A stretch of 64,000 nt of DNA from Sabethes cyaneus (lineage: Eukaryota; Arthropoda; Insecta; Diptera; Culicidae): the NCBI RefSeq assembly GCF_943734655.1, contig NC_071355.1, positions 57,845,449 to 57,909,448 of the forward strand. Reading direction: 5' to 3'. The notes under the pieces are model-generated. The model was not told the DNA's origin. It worked only from the letters and a program-made list of their open reading frames with translations, and ran no database searches. Of the stretch, positions 54,900-64,000 are shown in pieces (within the stretch, counting starts at the first letter, position 1; each line of letters opens with the position of its first letter). The position numbers and the translations under genes are program-made.

Positions 54900-56150
54900 T
54901 AAATCCACCTAGTGGCGAAAGGAACCTTTGTTATACGGTCTTACTTGCTATTTGAGATAGAAATCGACACGTTTTCGGAACATAATTCATCTATTAATCA
55001 ACGTTGCGTAATGCGTTGGTTTACATAAAATTTTTGAAAATTGAATAAGTTTACAAATTTTGAACAAAATCGGAACACTTTTAAATTTTGATAGATCCTT
55101 TTTTCATGAAATTGATGAGTAAGGATAAGTAAGTTGTTATTAATATGAGTAAGTGCAAATAAAAGTAAGTTGTAAGAGGAAATCTTATTCTTTAACATAT
55201 ACATTGCCTAGTAAAGGTCTAGTTAATAGGTTTTTGTACTATGCATAATTTCCTGTAATGCCATTCTATTTGATTCACCTCAATAGAGTTTTCTAGAATA
55301 ATTTTCATCAATTTTTATTAACCTTCGGTTACTCACGCTGTTGTATTTTGTACAACACGTGTAGGTTTTTCAACGCCATATTGTTATAAAGTTACAATCC
55401 GCTGTTTAACTAACGTATATTCATCAATAAACTTATTCTGAGCAAAATGTCATAATTGTTCAATACATTAATAATTTAAATTGTTGGGAAAATAGATCAG
55501 CATAAGCCGCCATCACAGAAACGAAGCAATCAGCAAGCGAGGTGTACCGCAATTGACCCCAAGTGGAATTTTCTCTCGTTTCTCCATATGGAAAAATGGT
55601 GTCTGTATGCAGCAAAACTACCCAATGTAAAATGTTTAAAATGTATCCGTCTGCTGGTAGTCGAGTAATTCGTAGTCAAAATTAGGGTATTTTTTATAAT
55701 CAAAGTTCTACAGTTCCTAAACAAGCAAATATAGAGGTATACTATATTCAGCAAAATTGTGTATTTTTTTCATTTGTACAACTTTGTAATACATGAAAAA
55801 GTCATACTACAATTACAAAAAGAGCAAAACTGTAAAACCTAATTTTACAAATTCATATACAATAAATAAGATTTTTCTATCTTAGCTGCAGAGATGGAAG
55901 GTTACTGTCTTTAGCAAAATTTCTTGTAATAATATGCTCTATAACTTTGCAGAACACATCAATGTGTTATATTGATACTGAAGAAAAATAATTTTTTTTA
56001 TTCACTTTTAGGGGGATTAATCAAAATTTAGATTCCATCAGACGATAAAGCTTTTAATTTCAAGAAACTATTCTAAAGATTCGATAAACCTAAAACCAAG
56101 TTTTCCCAGTCAAAACTCTAGTGCGCACGTTTTCTTTGGTTTGAGGCTAT
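54900..56150. other. AT-rich intergenic or intronic sequence
   Basis: No gene or clear repeat. A CCTTTGTTATA word at about 54925 recurs at 56921-56943 and may mark the edges of one dispersed repeat. Confidence 0.4.
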
Positions 56151-56179
56151 TGGGTGCGTGCGTTACAAAAGTTGGCGCG

Positions 56180-56943
56180 AGTGTTCGAGGGTTAATATCT
56201 TTTGACCGCTACAACCAATTCTTATGAAATTTTGCATATATATTCGTAGTGTCAAAACCTCTCGTTTGATATTAAAATAATTGAAATTAGGTTAATTATC
56301 TTGGTTAAAATCATTATAAACTTTTGATAATTTTGGTGTGGTGTATACGATTGCTCATAACTTTCAAATTAAACGTCCAATCAAAAAATCATTCAATAGT
56401 GATCTATTAGGATATATTATCTTTCAAATGAGACTAATAGCGCATAAATCGGTTTGGCCATCTCTAAGAAACAGGCGATAATTATTACCTTGTCAAAACA
56501 GGTTTTTTAAGCATAACTTTTAAACTACTTGTTTGTTTTCAATTAAAAATTGCTGAATAATTTAGCTTTAATAAGAGCTTTTATTTGATACTAAGAACGC
56601 TGAAATCGGTCATGTAATTCTAGAGAAACCCGTGTCACGTATTTTTCACATCTTTGCTTATAACTTTTAAACGAAACGTCGTGTCACGAAGCAACTCAAT
56701 AGTGATCTACTAGACAATAATACCTTTGAAACAAAAGTAATAGCGAACGATTCGGTTCAGCCATCTCTGAGAAACAGGCGATAGAAAAAATCATTACATA
56801 CATACACACACACACACACACAGACATTGCTCAAATCGACGAACCCTATCGATTGGTATATGTGACTTGGCCCTCCGGGCCTCGGATCAATTTCGTGTTT
56901 TTCGACCAATTTTTAAACCTTTGTTATAGTATAACAAAGGTAA
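56180..56943 (+). repeat. Dispersed repeat with degenerate internal tandem units
   Basis: Units of about 130-150 bases recur: 56351-56480 and 56653-56782 share TCAATAGTGATCTA-TAG and GCCATCTCT-AGAAACAGGCG, and two more diverged units lie at about 56195-56335 and 56511-56640. A (CA)n tract follows (about 56800-56821). The block ends in a palindrome ACCTTTGTTATAG / TATAACAAAGGT. It is noncoding. Confidence 0.6.
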
Positions 56944-57603
56944 AACGAACTCAGAAGTTCACATTTGGTTCACTTTATAGCTGCCTAATATAGAACTATA
57001 CGTGTAAACCGAACTTAGGTACCGCTAAATATTTGTTAGAAACTAAAAAGTTCAAAACAATTTTTTAATTCCCTTAAATTCAACTTTTACGTTCACATTA
57101 AGGACTTAAGAAACTTATTTCGAACTCTGTTTGACAAAGTTCAACGAAAACACCGAAACCGTGAAGGTTTACGACAAAATATTCTATTCGACTGTTATTC
57201 AGCGTTGTAGCTTGTAACTATAGAAATGTTTATTTATAGAATTGTACTTTTATTTATAGAATTTTTTTATATTTGTGCTATTTGTGCACTATTTATAAAA
57301 GTGCAATTGATTGATCTAGGCATCATGAAACGTTTGCTTCTTGCTGTAATTTGGGCTACAGCATAATGTTTCAGGATTTGGAACTTCGGACCCATTTTTC
57401 TGGCACCGCCAAAAGCTCATTGTGGCCCCTTGCAGCGTCTCGACTGCGGCGAACGGCATATCTGTAATCAAAGAAGCTGTATTTAACTTTGTGTCATTGA
57501 ATATTGTTTGCATTACATATGATTACTAACCTGGATTTTGCAAAAAAATGTTGCTGCAGAAAAATTACCGCTTGCTGCTGCTGAAAAATTTAAAACAAAC
57601 TGG

Positions 57604-57735
57604 TGAACTGTCAAAGTTCATATAAAGTTTCGCGCGTACTTTTTTTGAACCATACAATCCGAAAAACGTTTCGCGCGTACTTTTTGTGAACTGTCGCGTT
57701 CGGATAAAGTTTCGCGTGTACTATTTCAAAACTTT
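57604..57735 (+). repeat. Three tandem units of about 43 bp containing TTTCGCGCGTACTTTTT
   Basis: Units begin GAAC and carry GTTTCGCGCGTACTTTTT (last unit CGCGTGTACTATTT). The block resembles a small promoter-like or satellite array but no transcript is evident. Confidence 0.7.
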
Positions 57736-58599
57736 CATGAATTTCAAGTTCAGATCATGACTTTCAAGTTCAAAAAGAAACCAGGGGCTGTTCTTGATGT
57801 TTCAGTAAATAAGAAATCAGTACATCGAGTGAAATCTATGCTGATCTCATATTTCAGCAATAGAGCAGTGGTATGTATCTAGGTTACCAAAAGGAGTACT
57901 CGAGTTCGAAACCAGAGGTAAATTATGAAAATAAATTAATATTAATAAACAATCATTATTCTTCTGGTCTAAGTTGTCCACCTAAGCTTATCATGAATAA
58001 CCAAAACAAATGGTTTAGTTAGGAAAAAACAGGGGAAAGAGGAAAATTGTCCAATATTTTTAATTTTGATATTATTGAAGTTTTTTTCGAGCTGAACAGC
58101 GTTCTATACAGCGACCTAAGCAGACTTTTTGAGAACTTTCTAGTTCTGTTTGGAAATTGTTTAGCATTCCTTCTTGAAACTTGATAGTACGGTTAGTTGC
58201 TTAAAAATTAAGCTGAATAGAATTCTATTCATGATCGTTTGCTGATTAAGCTGATTAAGCCAAAAAATCTACTTTTATCGGAACTTTTGGTTACTTGAGT
58301 TAGATGTGTAGGCGTTGCACAATGGGCAAAAACGAGCTCGTAATCCCAACAATTAGAAGCCGCTGGTTTGGAATCTTAAAAGATACCTATTCTTATGTAA
58401 ATAAATGCAGGAAATCGATTGGTGATAATTTCATCCTGCGCAAACTTCGGAAAATGGTCCATTTTGCCCTATATTCCCCAAAAATCATGTTAAAAGCCAA
58501 CCAAACAGTATATAAACTTATTTGCTGCCCATGAAACAAACTCAAATAGCTTCCATATGTTGTCAAAACATCAGAAGAATCAAATCCCATCCATTAATG

Positions 58600-59020
58600 G
58601 GTTAATTTGACGCCCTCGCCAGTAAACTAACGCCTTCCATATATTTCGAATTCCCCAGAACCTCGCAGTGTTCGTTTAAATTCTTTGGCGGATCGGTAAA
58701 GACCGTGCACTAAGCGGCAAGGGCTGCTGATGGACAGTATCTACGTGCAACCAGGTCGAAAGCGGCGATCCCGTGTAACAGCGATTGGTGGAAACCGGAA
58801 AAGGTGGTGCATTGATTGGGAAAAAAGGGGCCCCGCAGAAGAAAAGAACAGGTTAGATAGAATAAGAAAGCGGGTGGTAGGAAGGCCAAAAGAGAAAGCG
58901 AGACTAAATTTGTGAACAGTTATTCTATGAGTTTCCATCGGCTATTCAGGCATTTCCGCAAAACACAGGTTAAGCTTGCCGACACTGAGGCTTCCTCAGG
59001 GACTTACTCTGCCGCAACAG
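58600..59020 (+). mobile_element. Diverged LTR related to the gypsy element, opposite orientation
   Basis: Read on the plus strand it follows the inverse of the 34.5-kb LTR block by block: GACGCCCTCGCCAGTAAACT, CTTTGGCGGATCGG, GAAGCGGCGATC-CGTG, CAGCGATTGGTGG, AGGTTAGATAGA-TAAGAAAG and the TTAAGCTTGCCGACACTGAG end region. Many differences and small deletions show it is an older relative. No internal coding region accompanies it, so it is likely a solo LTR. Confidence 0.8.
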
Positions 59021-59339
59021 AGCCTGTAGAGCACCAGGGCGCCCTCTACAGTAATTTGCTCTTGCTGCATTAAGCCGGTTACTGATGCAGTGGACCATTT
59101 CTTACTGAGCATCCTCTCTTTGCCGAAAAACAAAGAAACGAAGGAGGTGGAGAGGAGAATAGGGAAGGAACACCTAAGGAGGACCTGAGTGATGTGCTAG
59201 TAGTATTTCAGTCCTGTTCCTCGTCTATACTCAACACGCCGAATACTAGTGGGTCGACAAACGGGAGAGCCGAAGAGTTATGGTTAATAGGGTGGTCGTA
59301 CAATCGCTCAATCTAAAAAACTCTATAACGTCAAGTATA

Positions 59340-60520
59340 AAGGTTACTCAAAAGTTGCTGTGACTCAATCAGAGAGATCACAGAGCACTTGCAGGTCTTG
59401 TGACAGGATATTGTCCGAGTAAATATCATCTTCGGAATCTCGGTTTCGTTCAAGATGATATTTAACCTCGGAACACTTGCTCTGCAATCGTGGAGCATAA
59501 ATAGCACGCAGACAGCAGTATCTCAAAAAAGGGAGATATGGTTTGCGTCGCCGACCAGAATAACAAGGTTCATAAACCAAGTCAACTCTGACTGGCACCT
59601 GTCTCGCTCCAGCTACCAGCCTATCACTTTCTCAATAAGTGATAGGTAAGCTTGAAGCGCACAGTAAAAGAAATAAACGGGGCATACCACTATAGTTCCA
59701 AATACTGGACGCAGTGGTAAGAGCACCCAACAGAAGAGGGAAGAGGGAATTTACAGATATTGAAACGTAATGTCTTACAGACGACGAGATAGTGGTCAGA
59801 GTTGATATTTAGTCCTCGAAGAGACCGTACATCGATGACATCCAAAAAGTAATGACCGTCAAACAGGACATGATCGATCTGAGAGCTAGAATCTCCATTC
59901 CATTTGGATGCCTCCAGATGTGCTTCTTAATGCTTGGGACGTGGGAAGTAGGTGTTACAGATGGCTATTCCCTTGCCGTGGTGGAATTTATGAGCCTCAG
60001 GCCCTTATCGTTGGTCGATGGATGAAGGCTATATCTTCCATTGACAGAACGGTAAAAATTCTTTCCTCCCGATCTGTGCATTTTGCGTCTCCGGTGATGA
60101 TTTTTGTGCCATGTTTTGGGCACTCTCCATAGGTCCTCTAAATCCTGTCGTATAATTCGTCCTTAGCATCATCGGATTTACGGGGATCGGATTTGTCGGG
60201 GTGTATACGTTGATTAGGCCGCCATTGAATTTACTCTTATTTATCAACACAAATATATAGTCACCTATGGGCCTGCACCGGATAACTGGATGCTTTTGCT
60301 TTCCCAACACTACGAAACCCACTCCACGTTGCGTCTATCTACCGCCGCTGTAGTAGATGTGGTACTTGACAGAAGTGCCTACAATACTACACGGAACTCC
60401 CTTTCCCCAGAATTTGACCACCGAGCTTCTTGAATAGCAGCGATCTACACTCCGAGTCGATGTAGCTCTCGTGTAAGCAAGCCAGCTCTGACCTGTTCTT
60501 GGAGAGTTCGGACATCCCAG
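59340..60520 (-). pseudogene. RTE LINE endonuclease fragment
   Basis: On the minus strand, GFVVLGKQKHPVIRCRPIGD and FNGGLINVYTPTN match the endonuclease start, and toward 59760-59870 SQIDHVLFDGHYFLDVIDVR then NSDHYLVVCK match its catalytic end (compare QIDHVLIEG and SDHYLV in the 18-kb RTE). It is broken by stops and a deletion. The part at 59340-59600 is uncertain. Confidence 0.75.
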
Positions 60521-60929
60521 GAGCTAAGTTGCCAATCGTTACATATTAATTGTTTCCTTGTTTCTTGTCGTGTCCTAAACCGATTCATCCATTCCGTATT
60601 GCCATTTTCGTTGTTTTTTACCAAGAATGAGAGTATTACCTTACCTTACCAGACCCTGCGGGGTCGCAATACCTATACATCCCGGTGATAGGTTTGCCAT
60701 TTTAGGTATAACTTGCGGGATACAGCATTTCATATTCAGCCATTCGCTTCGGAACAGACGTTGTTTGAGCCGCCCCTCACCTGGGGAACAGGGGCTTATA
60801 TACGCGCCTCCTAGCTTAGCTACTCCAATATATACATGAACCATTTTCAGGTATAGCCAACGATCGTCATCGTTTAACTTAGATCTTCGATGAGGCGCTT
60901 GGTAGGGAGCAGTTAGATGACCTCTATTA

Positions 60930-61585
60930 GAGCGCCTGGGCAGCAGGTCTCACAGTCAATGTAGCAAAGACAAAGTCTATGGAAGAGAACACTGACTATC
61001 ATACCAACTTCATAGCAGCGGGACAACAGTTTGAGCAGGTAAAATCCTTTCAAAAATCATGATAGCCAGACTACACCCGATGGGGGTATCAAGATTGATA
61101 TCACACGGATCAGGGAGGCCAGGGGTGCCTTTGCAGATCTGCGAAACACTCTGGCACTGAAGCCTGATCACTCTACATTCGAAAACTCGAATTTTCAACT
61201 CTAACTTTCAACCCATATAGCTATACACCTGCGAAACGTAATGCGTTGCAGTGGAGGCAACGCATAAACTGCAAGAATTTAATAATCGCTACCAACGATA
61301 TATCATTCGTGCCTAGAGGCTTGTCCAAGGAGAAACTCCATCATCGATGTCATCAACAGCCAATAACCGAGAACTGCAGAGAAGCACTCGCCTGGTATCC
61401 GCAAGGACAGCGTAGAAGAAGCAGACCCAGAGGTTCATGGCAACGCAGCTTAGCGAATGACATCCGGGTTGTTGACGAGAACTTGTCCTGGCGACAGGTA
61501 AAAGCCATGGCGGGTACCCGTCGACAGTGGAGGTCTCTGATTTCAACCCTTTGTTCTGTCCGACCGGCGGACATGGATACGTAAG
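60930..61585 (+). pseudogene. 3' fragment of the second LINE family
   Basis: LTVNVAKTKSMEENTDYHTN, TNFIAAGQQFEQV and then WYPQGQRRRSRPRGSWQRSL, NLSWRQVKAMAGTRRQWRSL match the reverse-transcriptase thumb and C-terminus of the family at 44.9-46.7 kb (NVAKTKSMVVNTD...). It is frameshifted several times. Confidence 0.78.
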
Positions 61586-64000
61586 TGAGTTAGCAAAGCT
61601 AGGTAGAGACTTGAGAGAACTGTATTTGACACTCCTTCGAGGTAACTTTCCCCACTTCATATCCAGCTTATTAATGTCACTAAATCACACATACAGAATC
61701 ACTATATTTTTCACAATTTAGGCATTGTTCGTTCTGGGTTAGAGTTTTTTCATTGCCACCATTTTTCATCATTTCATTTTTATGAAGAATGAAAATTTGT
61801 GCGGGACTTTATTGTTTGCCCAATTCAATACAAAAGGACTGCTTTAATGGTGGATCGAAAAATTGATGTTCACACTTGAAGTGTGAAAAACATGAACTCA
61901 ATATGGGCCGTTCATTCATGGCTGTGCCAGACATTTTCCGCGAAAACCACAGCAGAATGAAAAATAATTTTGATGTGTAATATCTGTTGTTTAAAACGAC
62001 ACGCATATAATTTACGCTACCAACCAATCGCTTGGCTCTTCCTGATTTCAACGCATTTATCTTAATAAAGTGCAATTTAATTTTTATTTCCCGCTTTCCG
62101 GCAGAGGCAATCATCGTAATAGTACATCATTGACTACCATATAACGCATCCAGTAATTGACGCCATTTGTACCGTGATTAATGAACTGAGAGCATGCAGC
62201 GTTTACGCGGTGTGATAAATGCGTAGATAGGTGTGTCTTCAGTCTTCAACACCAAATAGATTCGCTTGTCGGGACATTTTGTACAATGACAAATAGCACC
62301 AAACTGACAGTGAAACATCTCTTTAACCACCGAGAAGGGACTTCTCGGTTGAGGAACCTCATCTATGCGACAACGAAAATGGCCGTTTAATGTTCGGGCC
62401 AACCGATATGATGATGGTAAAATTTTCTGTCTTATACCTAGGACGTGCATGACATACACACGTAACATCTGTTATAATTGGTTGGAGTAAAGTGAAGATG
62501 AGGCAATCTTTCACAATGCAACCAAAATATCAAGTTTCAAGAAATTATGGACACATTTTAGAAATCTTTATTTTTGTATATTAATTATTATTATTTTCAT
62601 TCAGCAACTGATGATTAATTACCGCAAATTAGTCACATCAGAATCAGCTGACCAGACGTCCCGGATTTTGCGGGACAATCTCGGATTTGAAAGACCTATT
62701 CCGGATGACCAAACGTCCCGGAAATTTGAAACAGTTTTTCCATAAGTTCTCTATTTGCAAAGAGAGTTGAATAGTTGAATCAAGTACATTCAACTGATTT
62801 TTTTCTAATTTTGTATTCAATTGCCTTTAAATAAATTTGTTATGTACCACAGAACCACTTTAGCAAATATGCCATTTAATATTTTCCGCATTTAATCAGA
62901 AAAAATCTTTTCACTTTACAATAGAATGAAAACCATAAATAGACTACAATCCTTTTGTTAAGAACTTCTAACTATACCAAAGAATAAAGCTCCAATCGCT
63001 TTCACATTTAACCTCAAACTAATCGTTTTCAGTGTCAGTAGCAGTGTAAGGAAATTCAAACTGTAATTAAACCATGGAGGTACATGACTGTGGTGCTAAA
63101 TCTGAGACGAACCAACCGTAGCACGATTGAGTTGGATCTAGAAGAGTGGATAACATCAGTATCTGAAAAAAGGAAACAAAACCAGACAAAACCAACATGG
63201 ACATGAAATCAGTAGCGGTAATCCTGAATCGAACGTTCTACTCAATGATAAACGAGAAGATTTGTCCGGTAAGGAAGAATTACGATGGATCCAGTTAACC
63301 CTCGGCACTGCTTTTCGGTGCCGCGGTACTAGCTAGGATGGCTCAATATAATCGTTATTTCGGAACAAAATTTGGGTTTTTGTTTCACCTGGGTTCCGAA
63401 TTATTTTTTCGTTGATTATCGAAATGCTTTAGCTGTAATCCGGATTTTCGTATTGTGCTTGACACTTGTATAATAATTGACATGGGAAAATGGAACTTGA
63501 ACGGAACTATTTAGATTTTGTATCGCTTGTTGCGGCTAAAATATCCTTTTCCATACACTAATGTTCCACCCTAGTACTCTTTTGTGTACAACTGAGCCTG
63601 GGCTACGAATCGTAATCCTCACATTACGGGCGAAAGGATACAACCTTTTTTCCACTGTCAGATTTGCTGGCAGATTACAAGCCGTTTTTATTCGATTGCT
63701 GGTCGGCAGTAAACGGTAAGTCTGTCCGCCGTAAGCTGCGATTCGAAAGCTCGTTATTGATTGCGGAAAAAGACTGTTTTATTTCGGTTAAGGATGATGA
63801 CAGATCACTGTTCTGATTTGGTAGCATGTTAGTAGACGGTGAATATCTAACACCCACGGTGTAAGTTTATATGTTAGTTCTCCTATTTTTTTAACAAGTT
63901 AATAGAAGTAATATTACAAAATTACATTGAATTAAATTGTAGTGGCAAAAAAACAGGATTTTTGCCACTTCAAGGCGAGTCAGAGTGGTTTCTAACCATG
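61586..64000. other. AT-rich right end of the window, no gene seen
   Basis: No exon with channel similarity was found. A short stretch at about 62650-62735 repeats CCAGACGTCCCGGA / CCAAACGTCCCGGA and CGGGACA, likely the end of a small MITE. Confidence 0.45.

Noticed and set aside
59020..59060. Short inverted repeat TGTAGAG...CTCTACA as a terminator or LTR end
   Set aside because: Too short to interpret, and it lies just outside the region that matches the LTR.

Overview
This is a stretch of insect nuclear DNA, most likely from a culicine (Aedes-type) mosquito or a close dipteran relative. The evidence is a split gene with GT-AG introns of up to about 20 kb, AT-rich introns packed with transposons, and the mix of transposon families (RTE-clade LINEs, Ty3/gypsy, maT and DD37E mariners, pogo/Tigger, hAT and foldback MITEs). 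The species is an inference; nothing in the window proves it. I saw no prokaryotic operon, CRISPR array, rRNA or tRNA gene.

One host gene is clear. It lies on the minus strand and encodes a cyclic nucleotide-gated (CNG) cation channel of the alpha/Cngl type. Ten core exons run from 13820 down to 1224 with compatible splice phases. They encode about 704 residues: basic N-terminal linker, S1 to S6, a pore with TTIGD, C-linker, cyclic-nucleotide-binding domain, and a C-terminal tail holding two copies of an IGAGLPLxQRLRLLK motif in consecutive exons. Two further exons upstream (50947-51212 and about 30093-30711) match each other perfectly in splice phase and probably encode a disordered serine-rich N-terminus, but the link from 30.1 kb to 13.8 kb is not resolved. 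The 3' end of the gene is left of the window.

The introns and upstream region are mainly transposon graveyards. Intron 3546-12530 holds a broken Tigger/Jerky transposase into which several MITEs are nested (5.0-9.4 kb). Intron 13821-30092 holds a small CGGGTA MITE, a 1148-bp maT (DD37D) mariner with perfect 25-bp inverted repeats, an almost complete RTE LINE (17.9-20.85 kb, two TGA stops), and a second decayed RTE copy split by a hAT-like MITE. Intron 30712-50946 holds further LINE fragments and a young Ty3/gypsy element (34542-44917, AATG target duplication) with three apparently identical LTRs, two in tandem on its 5' side and separated by a 24-bp primer-binding-site spacer. It also holds a 1.26-kb foldback palindrome split by a 1.5-kb pogo-like element.

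Upstream of 51.2 kb are a DD37E mariner remnant, minus-strand RTE fragments, a diverged LTR related to the gypsy element, further LINE scraps and simple repeats. I see no clearly new biological system. The most unusual structures are the LTR-PBS-LTR arrangement, the nested foldback, the duplicated channel-tail exon motif and a hammerhead-like RNA core at 49.6 kb.
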